From assembly GCF_000702205.1 (NCBI RefSeq), contig NZ_JNKW01000004.1:62001-126000 (forward strand): a stretch of DNA of 64,000 bases. The letters run 5' to 3'. The first letter of the stretch is position 1, and each line of letters starts with the position of its first letter. The stretch comes from Lachnospira multipara LB2003. Its GTDB lineage: Bacteria; Bacillota; Clostridia; Lachnospirales; Lachnospiraceae. This document shows, piece by piece, positions 10,343 through 19,191 of the stretch. A program made the position numbers and the translations under genes. The notes below the pieces were generated by a model. That model did not search any database and was not told the DNA's origin. It saw only the letters and a program-made list of their open reading frames with translations.

Positions 10343-10657
10343 TTAGTTCATTACCTTAAGGTTAATAAATACACCAGCTGGCATCTCTAACTTAGATAAA
10401 GCATCTACTGTCTTCTGAGATGGCTGTAATACGTCGATAAGTCTCTTATGAGTTCTCTGTTCGAACTGCTCTCTAGAGTCCTTGTACTTATGTACAGCTC
10501 TAAGAATTGTAACAACTTCCTTCTTTGTTGGAAGAGGTACTGGACCACTAACATTAGCTCCTGTCTTCTTTGCAGTTTCGATGATCTTCTTAGCTGACTG
10601 ATCGATTAACTGATGATCATAAGCCTTCAAAGTAATTCTGATTACCTGATTTGCCAT
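10343..10657 (-). CDS. rpsJ: 30S ribosomal protein S10
   Basis: Small-subunit protein that also partners NusB in antitermination complexes. 104 residues, [19 protein letters not shown], with the [30 protein letters not shown] signature region at about residues 37-67. First gene of the S10-spc operon; GAAGGAGGCGA precedes the ATG. Confidence 0.98.
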   Translation of the reverse strand: MANQVIRITLKAYDHQLIDQSAKKIIETAKKTGANVSGPVPLPTKKEVVTILRAVHKYKDSREQFEQRTHKRLIDVLQPSQKTVDALSKLEMPAGVFINLKVMN

Positions 10658-10689
10658 AAAAAAAGTCGCCTCCTTCGCACTTTATAAAT

Positions 10690-10900
10690 GTAAGTACGAC
10701 AAGCGGTGACTGTACACACTCCCACGTGTATCATATTATCTCTAACGAGAAACTTGATTCAACATGGTCCTACTAAAACCGATTTAGTAGAGTTTATAGT
10801 ACAGTGACTTGTCGCCAGATTCTTCGTTGGAATCAATCCAACCTTGACATTCGCTCCACGGAAAACCTATATTCGAGCTATTGTTCAAATATAGCAACCT
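10690..10900 (-). promoter_or_regulatory. Folded 5' leader of the S10 operon
   Basis: The roughly 270-base leader contains, in transcript order, a 10-bp hairpin (10885-10894 with 10867-10876), a 6-bp hairpin (10837-10842 with 10826-10831), and a closing helix (10808-10814 with 10697-10703, then 10799-10804 with 10710-10715) that encloses an 8-bp hairpin (10783-10790 with 10770-10777). All pairings are visible in the sequence. No terminator with a U-run is seen. A role in autogenous control of the operon is inference; I do not recognise a named leader family. Confidence 0.6.
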
Positions 10901-10935
10901 CACGCTTCACAGCTATCAATGTCACAGCATGTATA

Positions 10936-10964
10936 ACTATACACTAGCTAAAATTTATTTGCAA
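10936..10964 (-). promoter_or_regulatory. Sigma-A promoter of the S10-spc operon
   Basis: Minus strand TTGCAA (10959-10964), 17 bases, TATAGT (10936-10941). Start of transcription would be near 10929, giving a leader of about 270 bases before rpsJ. Confidence 0.65.
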
Positions 10965-10997
10965 CAAATTGTCTTGTATTTTTTTTAAAACAATAAT

Positions 10998-11050
10998 AAA
11001 TAAAGCCACGAAGCTTTCAAATTGTTTTTTGAAAGTCCGTGACTTTATTA
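10998..11050 (-). terminator. Intrinsic terminator after the TcaA-like gene
   Basis: Long inverted repeat (AATAAAGTCACGGACTTTCAA against its partner at 10999-11020, a few mismatches) followed on the minus strand by TTTATTATTGTTTT. It isolates the TcaA-like gene from the S10 promoter. Confidence 0.75.
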
Positions 11051-11081
11051 TTTTATTTGTATACTATATAACATATTCTTC

Positions 11082-12149
11082 TCAAATAGGAGTATGATAT
11101 AAATTAAGATAATATATATACCATTCTCCTTCTACATATGTGTAGCATATTGCTTCCTCCATATTTGTTATCACTGTTCTTGACCCGTTAAATGAATATT
11201 CTGCTTTTTCATGAAAAATAAATCCATACTGACTAAAACCTATATTAGGATTAAATGGCGGATGATCAGGATAATCTTTTCCATCATCTAATTCTAAAAT
11301 TTCAAGATTCTTATATTCTTTACACATTTTTTCATAACTAGCTCTAGCATATTCCGTCAATTTCAAATTATTCTCAGATAAAATTTCCTCAAAGCTTAAA
11401 TTTCTATTCCTTGCATCTGCCAAAGCATATACATCTGTTTTTGCTTTCTGTCTAAGCTCTTCTTTTGCCTCATCACTTATACGTAATTCTTTAAATAAAT
11501 CATCTTTAAAATAATCATCTTCATTTACATCCAATATTATCTCAAAATCCGATATAAAATCGCCGGTAATTTTAATTGTATTATTCCCAGCATAAAAATA
11601 AGGTATTGTATATGTTGTAAAATATTCACCTGATGATTCAATGTAAACTTCTGTTACTTCTACGCCATTAACATATAAAGTAGTATACTTAGGAACTCTT
11701 AAATGTCCATTTTTATATATAAATCCATCAGAGGTAATTTTATAGCCACCCTTTTCTTTCTTTAAGACCATATCCATAGTCAAGTTTTCATCAGATTCAG
11801 TTGAATATACTGCAGTCACAGTCTTTTTCCTTTTTACCCTACCGATTGGATTACTACCTTTTACTATAGAGATATCCCTAACCTCTTTTACTGTTTCATT
11901 TTTATTTGCTTCTGCAAATGTATTCTCTGTCAAAAATTCACTCTCTGGTAAATCCATATCTTTAAAAGCTTCTTGCCAATTACAAGTCTCAACTGCAGTT
12001 ACGTAATGTTTTGCTATCTTCTTATAATTTGTCGAAAACATTTTAAAACATACAACTATTGCAACAGCTAAAAGTAAAACTATAGCAATTATTATAACTT
12101 GTATTTTTTTATTTAATCCTGTCTTCTTTATATCACTACTTTTTTCCAT
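11082..12149 (-). CDS. TcaA-like membrane protein without zinc ribbon
   Basis: 355 residues from the ATG at 12149 (MEKSSDIKKTGLNKK), which follows GAGGGG. One membrane segment at about residues 18-40 (IQVIIIAIVLLLAVAIVVCF) with a short basic cytoplasmic N-terminus; the rest is predicted extracellular. The outside part aligns by eye with the neighbour at 12326-13915: NYKKIAKHYVTAVETCNW against DYKKTAKKYITALEQCDW, the LPxSEFLT motif, VPKxxxLxVNGVEV, and IPYxYAGxNTxKxT. This order (TM, then repeated small beta domains with a VNG motif, then an NTF2-like tail) resembles staphylococcal TcaA, a membrane protein linked to glycopeptide tolerance. Function here is unknown. Confidence 0.7.
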   Translation of the reverse strand: MEKSSDIKKTGLNKKIQVIIIAIVLLLAVAIVVCFKMFSTNYKKIAKHYVTAVETCNWQEAFKDMDLPESEFLTENTFAEANKNETVKEVRDISIVKGSNPIGRVKRKKTVTAVYSTESDENLTMDMVLKKEKGGYKITSDGFIYKNGHLRVPKYTTLYVNGVEVTEVYIESSGEYFTTYTIPYFYAGNNTIKITGDFISDFEIILDVNEDDYFKDDLFKELRISDEAKEELRQKAKTDVYALADARNRNLSFEEILSENNLKLTEYARASYEKMCKEYKNLEILELDDGKDYPDHPPFNPNIGFSQYGFIFHEKAEYSFNGSRTVITNMEEAICYTYVEGEWYIYYLNLYHTPI

Positions 12150-12172
12150 TTTACCCCTCATTCTACATACGA

Positions 12173-12216
12173 AAAGGCTACCAACTATACATCAATAAGT
12201 ATAATTAATAGCCTTT
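12173..12216 (-). terminator. Terminator between the two TcaA-like genes
   Basis: AAAGGCTA / TAGCCTTT 8-bp stem with an inner TATAC / GTATA hairpin. It lies downstream of 12326-13915 on the minus strand, but its U-tract (TCGTATG) is poor, so termination may be partial. Nothing else is seen in 12217-12325. Confidence 0.45.
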
Positions 12217-12325
12217 TTCATTTATTAAATCTAATTATATCACTAAACTTTTTAATAGTTAAACAACTTCAGTGTATAACCTATTATATAAGTAGAAACT
12301 TCTTCACTCTATCTTAGTTGTATTA

Positions 12326-13915
12326 TTAATACATATAGAAGTTAAGGTATACATCGCTGATTAACCAATTGCTTCCATCATACTTATATGTAATATAGTA
12401 GTAATTATCATATGTATGTGTTGCATCTTTTTCTTCCTTAGAATATGTAGATGTGTACTTACCAGAAATTGTATAGTTTACACTTACTCTCATCATTGGC
12501 ATTCCATCATCTGTGTCATAACGATAGTAGCTATCGTACATGCTTGTCTTAATTGATGATAAGCTATAAGAAGAGAATGTTCTTGATGATGGATGGAAAT
12601 CTTCAACTAAGTTCTTATAGTGATTATTTAAGCTTGAACTTGCATCCTTTACAAAAACACTACCCTTTAATTCAGAGATATCCTTCTTATTATATGCTGC
12701 ACCTGCAATTGTCTTAAGATCATTCTCAGCCTTAGACATTACTTCCTTCTCAACTGAATCCTTGAAATCAAGGTCAGAGTAAGAAATTGATGTAGTGCAT
12801 TCATCATATGTAACATTAAATGTTTCTTCGTAATCTTCAACTATATCACTTGTAACCTTAACTGTGTTCTTACCAGCATATAAGTAAGGAATTACATATG
12901 TATCACTTGTTGAGCCTGACTTTGAGTTATCAGCCTTAATGTATTTAGCATCTGCTTCAACACCATTAACTGAAAGTTTCATTCCCTTTGGTACTGTAAT
13001 AGCTGCATCCTTATATACGATACCTTCTGAAGATACCTTATACTTCTTAAAGAAAAGAAGATATTTATCATTAGTCTGAGATAATAATAAATTTACGCTA
13101 TTAGCAGACTGTGTTGGAGTTGAATATGTAACAACAACTGCTTCATTACCCTTTAAGTTACTAGCTGTGCTGTATCCCTTAGCAACTGTAATAGCAGTAA
13201 CCTTTTCACCTGTTTCATCAGCATGAGCATTAGCAAGAGCATCCTTTGTTAAGAATTCACTCTTAGGTAAATCAAGGTAATCATATGCACTATCCCAATC
13301 ACACTGTTCAAGAGCTGTAATATACTTCTTAGCTGTCTTCTTATAATCAACACCAGCCTTACCTACGTTAATAAATATAGCAAGAACTGCAACTACAGCA
13401 ATAACTGCACCAACAATAGCTATAATCTTCTTATTAACTGCTGGCTTAAATCCATTATTTGCACCATTATTGAAATTCTGTGTATTCTGATTAAATCCAT
13501 TATTTGCAAAGCCCTGTGTCTGTGCGTTCTGATCAAATCCATTATTTGCAAAGCCCTGTGCCTGTGCGTTCTGATCAAATCCATTATTTGCAAAGCCCTG
13601 TGTCTGTGCGTTCTGATCGAATCCGTTATTTGCAAAGCCCTGTGCCTGTGCGTTCTGATCGAATCCGTTATTTGCAAAGCCCTGTGCCTGTGCATTCTGA
13701 TCAAATCCATTATTTACAAAGTCCTGTGTCTGTACAGGTGTTTCTTCTGCAACAGTATTTTCTACTGTTTCATTTGTTTCATTTGTTTGTGTTGAGTTTT
13801 CATTAACTTCCTGATTAAGTGTTTCATTAAAATCATTAAGATCTAATTTGCTTCCGCAGTTTCCGCAGAAAACAGCACCATCTTCGTTATTTGTTCCACA
13901 ATTTGGACAAAACAT
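12326..13915 (-). CDS. Zinc-ribbon TcaA-like membrane protein with tandem repeats
   Basis: 529 residues from the ATG at 13915, seven bases after GGGAGG; a TTG two codons upstream is less likely. N-terminal zinc ribbon CPNCG (residues 3-7) and CGNCG (17-21), an acidic Gln/Asn-rich linker with about six 14-residue repeats of the type GFANNGFDQNAQAQ (about residues 62-145), one membrane span KKIIAIVGAVIAVVAVLAIFI (about 163-183), then extracellular domains homologous to the neighbouring 355-residue protein. This is the TcaA layout. The zinc ribbon would be cytoplasmic and the C-terminal domains outside. The repeats are probably a flexible cytoplasmic spacer and may vary in copy number between strains. 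Function unknown; a cell-envelope role is inferred from TcaA. Confidence 0.75.
   Translation of the reverse strand: MFCPNCGTNNEDGAVFCGNCGSKLDLNDFNETLNQEVNENSTQTNETNETVENTVAEETPVQTQDFVNNGFDQNAQAQGFANNGFDQNAQAQGFANNGFDQNAQTQGFANNGFDQNAQAQGFANNGFDQNAQTQGFANNGFNQNTQNFNNGANNGFKPAVNKKIIAIVGAVIAVVAVLAIFINVGKAGVDYKKTAKKYITALEQCDWDSAYDYLDLPKSEFLTKDALANAHADETGEKVTAITVAKGYSTASNLKGNEAVVVTYSTPTQSANSVNLLLSQTNDKYLLFFKKYKVSSEGIVYKDAAITVPKGMKLSVNGVEADAKYIKADNSKSGSTSDTYVIPYLYAGKNTVKVTSDIVEDYEETFNVTYDECTTSISYSDLDFKDSVEKEVMSKAENDLKTIAGAAYNKKDISELKGSVFVKDASSSLNNHYKNLVEDFHPSSRTFSSYSLSSIKTSMYDSYYRYDTDDGMPMMRVSVNYTISGKYTSTYSKEEKDATHTYDNYYYITYKYDGSNWLISDVYLNFYMY
13486..13731. repeat. 42-bp in-frame minisatellite, about six copies
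   Basis: The phrase GCCCTGTG (or TCCTGTG in the last) recurs at 13511, 13553, 13595, 13637, 13679 and about 13721, a strict 42-bp period. It encodes GFANNGFDQNAQ(A/T)Q. Because 42 is divisible by three, all other frames are also open here and yield false ORFs on both strands. Confidence 0.95.
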
Positions 13916-14096
13916 AAACAAACCTCCCGATATTTTTATTTTTTATTGCAAATTCATTGCTTTAACTAAATTCAAGTCCTATACATCCTGTCATAAGAAT
14001 TCGATTGAACAATCTAACCCTCAAAAAGCAACAAATTCTTTATAAAATCTTAAGAAATGATAACATGAGAACGTTATCAAATCAAGATAGTTTTTG

Positions 14097-15920
14097 TTAA
14101 TTTTTATTAATTTCTTCATTTAATTCATTTAAATATACCCATCTGTCCATTTTTTCCATAAGCAGATTTTCTTTTTCTTCTTTTTCCTTAGTTAATTCTC
14201 CTAGCTTAACAAAATCAGTAGCGCATTTAATTATAAGTTCATCTATCTCTTTAATGCGCTCCTCTAGTTTTTCGATTTCCTCATCAATTGTCTCAAATTC
14301 CTTCTTCTCTGAATAGCTGAACTTTCTACTATGAGATTTGTTAGCCTTGTACTCATTAGCAGCCTCCACATTACGAGTATTAGAAAAAGTCGTCTGTATC
14401 GTACCATTAATTCTTGCGCCGCTCTCATCAAGGACACCAGCCATAATAGCCTTGTCTCTATAATCTGAATATCCGCCCTCATACTGAACAAGTCTAGCAT
14501 TCTCAAAGGCAAAAATTCTATCAACAACCCTATCAAGGAAATATCTATCATGACTTACCGCAATTACAATGCCCGCAAAACCATCAAGGTACTCTTCCAA
14601 AATTTCTAATGTCTCTATATCTAAATCGTTAGTAGGCTCATCAAGAATTAAAACATTAGGAGCACTCATAAGAACCGACAATAAGTAGAGTCTTCTTTTT
14701 TCGCCACCAGATAGCTTTCTTATAGGAGTCCATTGTTGCTTTGGACCAAATAAAAATTTTTCGCACATCTGAGAAGCTGTAGCCTTACCCTCAGCAGTTG
14801 TTACATATTCCCCAATGCTTCTTACAAATTCAAGAACCGTCATATTCTCATCAAGGGGCTCATTTTCTTGCATAAAATAACCTATTCTAACAGTTTCACC
14901 AATTTCAACGCTGCCCTCATCAGGCTCAACTTCGCCTGTAATAATCTTCATTAAAGTCGATTTACCACAGCCATTACTTCCAATGATTCCGATTCTATCA
15001 TCTCTTAGAAAAATATATTCAAAATTTTCAAAAAGCTTCTTATCACCATAAGACTTTCCTATATTATGTAGTTCAATTGTCTTATTACCAAGACGTGTAC
15101 CAACCGAACTCATAATCAAATCTGACTTCATAAACTTTGCTCTAGCCTGTCTAGACGCTTCCTTCATATCTTCATATCTATCAATACGCGCCTGTTGCTT
15201 AGTTGATCTAGCAAGAGCACCACGCTTAATCCATTCAAGCTCACGTCTTAAAGTATTTTGTCTCTTTTTTTCAGTAGCCCTTTCCATCTCTTCTCTTTGA
15301 GTCTTAAGTTCAAGGAAGCCCGAGTAATTGCTGTCATATTCATAAAGATTAGCATAATCTAGCTCCACAATCTTATTAGTAACATTATCAAGAAAATATC
15401 TGTCATGAGTTACAACAATAATTTCGCCCTTAAAATTTTTAATATAGCCTTCCAACCAAACAACCATCTCATTATCTAAGTGGTTAGTAGGCTCATCAAG
15501 AATTAGCACCTCTGAAGGTTCAAGAATAGCCTTGCAAAGCGCCACTCTTTTTTTAAGGCCACCTGATAAATTAGAAATTAAGTTGTCATACTCATTAATA
15601 CCTAACTTATTAAGGATTTCTTTAGCCTCTGCTTCCGTAGCTCTATTCTTGCCCCTCATACAATAAGAAAGAACAGTTTCATTTTGAACAAAGGATGGCA
15701 TCTGTTCCAAATAAGTTATTTCCACATCATTGCCCTTAATAACCTTTCCAGAGTCAGGAAGCTCAATACCAGCAATAATTTTTAAAAAAGTAGACTTACC
15801 AGTACCATTAACACCAATAACACCTATTTTATCACCCTTATTAACGCCAAGGGAAACATTCCTAAAAAGGTCTTTTTCTCCGTAAGTCTTAGTTATATTC
15901 TCAACGTTTAATATATTCAT
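14097..15920 (-). CDS. ABC-F family ATPase, Uup-like
   Basis: 607 residues with two ABC domains and no membrane segments. First Walker A GVNGTGKST (about 36-44), signature LSGGLKKR and Walker B ILDEPTNHLD; second Walker A GSNGCGKST, signature LSGGEKRR and ILDEPTNDLD. The linker between them is the ABC-F interdomain region rich in Arg/Lys, and the C-terminal 80 residues form a charged coiled coil (EEIEKLEERIKEID) like that of Uup. ABC-F proteins act on the ribosome to relieve stalling; some give antibiotic resistance, but Uup-type members are mostly housekeeping. Divergently transcribed from the methyltransferase gene. Confidence 0.9.
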   Translation of the reverse strand: MNILNVENITKTYGEKDLFRNVSLGVNKGDKIGVIGVNGTGKSTFLKIIAGIELPDSGKVIKGNDVEITYLEQMPSFVQNETVLSYCMRGKNRATEAEAKEILNKLGINEYDNLISNLSGGLKKRVALCKAILEPSEVLILDEPTNHLDNEMVVWLEGYIKNFKGEIIVVTHDRYFLDNVTNKIVELDYANLYEYDSNYSGFLELKTQREEMERATEKKRQNTLRRELEWIKRGALARSTKQQARIDRYEDMKEASRQARAKFMKSDLIMSSVGTRLGNKTIELHNIGKSYGDKKLFENFEYIFLRDDRIGIIGSNGCGKSTLMKIITGEVEPDEGSVEIGETVRIGYFMQENEPLDENMTVLEFVRSIGEYVTTAEGKATASQMCEKFLFGPKQQWTPIRKLSGGEKRRLYLLSVLMSAPNVLILDEPTNDLDIETLEILEEYLDGFAGIVIAVSHDRYFLDRVVDRIFAFENARLVQYEGGYSDYRDKAIMAGVLDESGARINGTIQTTFSNTRNVEAANEYKANKSHSRKFSYSEKKEFETIDEEIEKLEERIKEIDELIIKCATDFVKLGELTKEKEEKENLLMEKMDRWVYLNELNEEINKN

Positions 15921-15956
15921 AAACTACCTCATTCTAAACTTCATATAGCACAAAAT

Positions 15957-15986
15957 ATGATAGACTAAATGAAACTTTCCTGTCAA
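15957..15986 (-). promoter_or_regulatory. Sigma-A promoter of the ABC-F gene
   Basis: TTGACA (15981-15986), 18 bases, TATCAT (15957-15962) on the minus strand, about 37 bases before the ATG. Confidence 0.65.
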
Positions 15987-16003
15987 ATAGATTAAAGTTT
16001 AAT

Positions 16004-16032
16004 TTGCCTTAAGACTTACAATCATATATAAT
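16004..16032 (+). promoter_or_regulatory. Sigma-A promoter of the methyltransferase gene
   Basis: TTGCCT (16004-16009), 17 bases, perfect TATAAT (16027-16032), leaving a 5' leader of about 70 bases. Confidence 0.65.
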
Positions 16033-16108
16033 CTTTAGTGCTAAATTAAAAGATACATTATAAACTTATGATTTAACATAAAATATTTATAATAGAAAGA
16101 AGGATAGC

Positions 16109-17014
16109 ATGTTTATAGCCAACAATTGGAAAGAATATGATGTTATTGATACATCAAAGGGTGAAAAACTCGAAAGTTGGGGCGGATACTTACTAGTTAG
16201 ACCAGACCCACAGGTAATTTGGGACACTCCAAAGAAAGAATATGGATGGAAGCACATGAATGGTCATTACCACAGAAGTTCTAAAGGTGGTGGAGAATGG
16301 GAATTCTTTGATTTACCACAACAGTGGAGCATTAATTATGAATTGCCAATCAATAAGACCTTAACATTTAACTTAAAGCCATTCTCATTCAAGCACACAG
16401 GCCTATTCCCAGAACAGGCAGCTAACTGGGACTGGTTCTCACAGTTAATATACAATAAGAAAAAAGAAAACCCAGACAAGGAAATAAAGGTTTTAAATCT
16501 TTTTGCATATACTGGCGGAGCAACCCTAGCAGCAGCTGCTGCAGGAGCAAAAGTAACACATGTAGATGCATCAAAGGGAATGGTAAACTGGGCAAAGGAG
16601 AATGCAGCATCATCTGGACTTTCAGATGCGCCAATTAGATGGCTAGTAGATGACTGCGTAAAATTTGTAGAAAGAGAAATTCGCCGCGGCAATAAATATG
16701 ATGCCATAATAATGGACCCACCTTCATATGGAAGAGGACCAAAGGGCGAAATCTGGAAGATAGAAGAATCAATACATAACCTTGTAAAGATATGTATGCA
16801 GATTTTAAATGATAAACCATTATTCTTCTTAATTAACTCATACACAACAGGTTTACAGCCAGCAGTATTAACATATTTATTAAGAACAGAATTAAAAGAC
16901 GTGTTAGACAAGAATCCAAAGGCATTTGTAGATTCACAAGAAGTAGGATTACCAGTAAGCAGTAACGGCTTAGTTCTACCATGTGGAGCAAGTGGCAGAT
17001 TCCAGAACGCATAA
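16109..17014 (+). CDS. Class I SAM-dependent rRNA methyltransferase, RlmI/RlmK-like
   Basis: 301 residues. The C-terminal two thirds is a Rossmann methyltransferase of the COG1092 type: SAM-binding VLNLFAYTGGATLAAAAAGA (about 130-149), acidic VDASKGMV, and the catalytic-type DPPSYGRGPKGE (about 199-210). The N-terminal part (about 1-110) lacks a recognisable PUA domain, so it is the shorter form of the family rather than a full RlmI. Such enzymes methylate cytosine or guanine in 23S rRNA; the exact base cannot be told from the sequence. One of the few plus-strand genes in the window, with its own promoter and terminator. Confidence 0.85.
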   Translation: MFIANNWKEYDVIDTSKGEKLESWGGYLLVRPDPQVIWDTPKKEYGWKHMNGHYHRSSKGGGEWEFFDLPQQWSINYELPINKTLTFNLKPFSFKHTGLFPEQAANWDWFSQLIYNKKKENPDKEIKVLNLFAYTGGATLAAAAAGAKVTHVDASKGMVNWAKENAASSGLSDAPIRWLVDDCVKFVEREIRRGNKYDAIIMDPPSYGRGPKGEIWKIEESIHNLVKICMQILNDKPLFFLINSYTTGLQPAVLTYLLRTELKDVLDKNPKAFVDSQEVGLPVSSNGLVLPCGASGRFQNA

Positions 17015-17033
17015 ACAAAATAAAAGGAAAAAG

Positions 17034-17078
17034 ACCACAGATATTAAGATAGAAATCCTAATAATCTGTGGTTTTTTT
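17034..17078 (+). terminator. Terminator between convergent genes
   Basis: ACCACAGAT (17034-17042) pairs with ATCTGTGGT (17064-17072), followed by TTTTTTT. It ends at the stop codon of the convergent Gx-transporter gene. Confidence 0.85.
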
Positions 17079-17574
17079 ATAATATTAGCTTTGGAATTTT
17101 CTTCTCAGCAAAAAACACAGCAAGCCCAGTAAATAAGCCAGTAATAATACCACTAATAATAAGAAATGGTATATAGGCAAAAATCCCGCTCATCTTTAAC
17201 ACAAAAAAGGCAGCAAGAATCTGTCCAATATTGTGGGCAATAGCGCCAAACACACTAGTCACAAAAAGGAACTCGCCCCTAAGAATAAAATTAATCAATC
17301 CCATAACAAGAAGGCACAATACCCCACCTGCAATAGAATAGGTAAATGAAACGATTTGACCTGCAAAAATACTAGCAAGAACAACCCTCATAAACAATAC
17401 TAAAGCAGCATCCCTGATACCATGTCTTTTTATTACAAAAAGAGTAACAATATTAGCAAGACCAAGCTTAACCCCTGGAATAGGAACAAGGGGTGGAATC
17501 GCCGATTCAATCATAAAAATCGTAAGCGCAATAGTTGTATAAACTGCTAAAAGCGTAATTTTTCTTGTAGACAT
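17077..17574 (-). CDS. Gx transporter family protein (Hpre_diP_synt_I type)
   Basis: 165 residues from the ATG at 17574, after GGGGAG; a GTG two codons earlier is the alternative. About five hydrophobic segments; conserved GxKLGLANIVTLFVI (about residues 35-49) and the Gly-rich stretches AGGVLCLLVMG and GAIAHNIGQILAAFF identify the family once misnamed heptaprenyl diphosphate synthase component I. It resembles an ECF S component in size and topology. To my knowledge EetB of the Listeria flavin electron-transfer locus belongs here. It lies 11 bases after the NusG-II gene, a pairing that recurs in flavin and Rnf-type loci. Confidence 0.8.
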   Translation of the reverse strand: MSTRKITLLAVYTTIALTIFMIESAIPPLVPIPGVKLGLANIVTLFVIKRHGIRDAALVLFMRVVLASIFAGQIVSFTYSIAGGVLCLLVMGLINFILRGEFLFVTSVFGAIAHNIGQILAAFFVLKMSGIFAYIPFLIISGIITGLFTGLAVFFAEKKIPKLIL

Positions 17575-17585
17575 AAACACTCCCC

Positions 17586-17984
17586 TTATTTGGCCACACT
17601 ATCATATGCACTATTTCCATCATCCAAAGAAGTCTTAACTTCAATAACAATCTTATTAGGAAGGCAGGTAATAGGCATAAGGCCATTCTTAATAAAACCT
17701 GTATTCATACAGATGTGATCAGGACAACTAGCATCAACAACACCAATACTACCATCCTTAGTCACTCGAATTAAATTATAGCCCCCATCCACTTCTATTT
17801 TAAATTCATAATCTTCTTTAACATTAGTTAAATCTACAACCTTAATAACTTCATTATTGTGGTAAATATATGCGTATGAACCCTTTTTAGTTTTAGTATT
17901 CATAATAAAAATACTACTAACAGCCGCGATGCCAATAACTACGGCCACAACAATCAAAATAATAGCCTTTTTCTTAATAGACAT
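17586..17984 (-). CDS. NusG domain II-containing membrane-anchored protein
   Basis: 132 residues: one N-terminal membrane anchor (AIILIVVAVVIGIAAVSSIFI, about 7-27), then an extracellular NusG-II domain with the signature VVDASCPDHICMNTG (two cysteines four residues apart, about 84-98) and a third cysteine in PITCLPNKIVIEV. This is not a transcription factor despite the domain name. The same domain is found in EetA-like proteins of flavin-based extracellular electron transfer. Located between ApbE and the Gx transporter, 25 bases after apbE. Confidence 0.85.
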   Translation of the reverse strand: MSIKKKAIILIVVAVVIGIAAVSSIFIMNTKTKKGSYAYIYHNNEVIKVVDLTNVKEDYEFKIEVDGGYNLIRVTKDGSIGVVDASCPDHICMNTGFIKNGLMPITCLPNKIVIEVKTSLDDGNSAYDSVAK

Positions 17985-18009
17985 AATAATCCTCTTAAAT
18001 AAAATCTAA

Positions 18010-19053
18010 CTACTCTGCTCTTACAAAATCATACTGTCCAATGCCATCACTTGCAGCAACATCGCCATTTTCATAAATAAGCACACATTCCACACCATCA
18101 ATTCCATTAATTAGGCTAAGTGCATCATCAGCTCCAAGGCAAAAACATGCAGTGGATAATGCATCACATTGAATAGATGAACTACCAATAATGCTGACAC
18201 TTGCCAAACCCTTTTTAGCAGGGAAACCCGTCTTAGCATCAAGAATATGATGATATCTAACTCCATCTTTTTCAAAATAACGCTCGTAATTACCAGAAGT
18301 AACCACACAAAGATCAGACACGCTAACGCCACCATAGACATTGCTATTATCAAAAGGATCAGTTATCCCCACTTTCCATTTTGAACCATCAGTTTTTCCA
18401 CCAATAGTCATAATATTTCCACCAAAATCAAGGATACCCGTAACCTTAGGATTCTTACTAAGAATAAGGCTTTTAATATCATCAGCAGCATAACCCTTAG
18501 CAATAGCACCAAGATCTATCTTAACCTTTCTAGAACTTACCCTTAATTCATTATTATCCTCATCAAGGCTTAAATAAGAACAACCCGTTCCAACAAGAGC
18601 CTCACTAATAGCTTCACTAGTTGGGAGATTTTCATGATCAGTACCAATTCCCCAAAGATCAATTAGGTTGCCAATAGTAATATCAAGAGCACCATTAGAA
18701 GCCTCATTTACATCAAGCCCATATTTAATAACCTTTTCAAGTTCATCAGAAATCGTAAAAGATTCCTCACCTCTAGCAATAGCCTGATTAATGGCATAAA
18801 GCTCACTAGATTCCAACTGAGCGCTAAAAATTTTCTCCAAATCATCAATTCTAGCATAGGAATCTCTAATTATACCTGTAAGCTCTTCCTTGTTATCACC
18901 ATAAAGACTAATATTCATAATTGTATCAAAATGAAGCTCCGATAAACTAACCTTCTCATTAGCATGGCTAGAATTACCACTAGAGCAGCCAACTAAATTA
19001 ACAACAAGAATCAAGCAAATTGATAAAAAAAGACATGATTTCTTCTTAAACAT
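18010..19053 (-). CDS. apbE: FAD:protein FMN transferase, lipoprotein
   Basis: 347 residues. ApbE cleaves FAD and attaches FMN covalently to a Ser/Thr of target proteins outside the membrane. Lipobox LVGC (residues 20-23) gives a lipid-anchored extracellular enzyme. Family motifs: FDTIMNISLYG near the mature N-terminus, KIDLGAIAKGYAADDI (about 176-191), GGNIMTIGGK, and HHILDAKTGFPA (about 267-278, metal and substrate binding). Its likely substrate is the SGAT motif of the FMN-binding protein encoded just upstream. A terminator lies between the two, so apbE may have its own weak promoter or depend on read-through. Confidence 0.93.
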   Translation of the reverse strand: MFKKKSCLFLSICLILVVNLVGCSSGNSSHANEKVSLSELHFDTIMNISLYGDNKEELTGIIRDSYARIDDLEKIFSAQLESSELYAINQAIARGEESFTISDELEKVIKYGLDVNEASNGALDITIGNLIDLWGIGTDHENLPTSEAISEALVGTGCSYLSLDEDNNELRVSSRKVKIDLGAIAKGYAADDIKSLILSKNPKVTGILDFGGNIMTIGGKTDGSKWKVGITDPFDNSNVYGGVSVSDLCVVTSGNYERYFEKDGVRYHHILDAKTGFPAKKGLASVSIIGSSSIQCDALSTACFCLGADDALSLINGIDGVECVLIYENGDVAASDGIGQYDFVRAE

Positions 19054-19119
19054 TTAAACACATTCCTTTCTAAATAAGCCAACAAGCATAATATAGCACT
19101 ATTTTCCACTAAATAAAAC

Positions 19120-19149
19120 AATGCCAGTAAGTTTAACCCCACTGGCATT
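19120..19149 (-). terminator. Internal terminator in the flavin module
   Basis: AATGCCAGT / ACTGGCATT 9-bp perfect stem, 12-base loop, followed by GTTTTATTT on the minus strand. It sits between the FMN-binding gene and apbE and would lower apbE, NusG-II and Gx expression relative to the two upstream genes. Confidence 0.7.
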
Positions 19150-19191
19150 AAATTTTATTATAAAAAATGTAGTAATGTCAACTATAGCAAA

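Noticed and set aside
13420-13806. Open frames on both strands over the repeat region
   Set aside because: They arise because the 42-bp repeat keeps all frames open; only the zinc-ribbon gene has a ribosome site and protein-like sequence.
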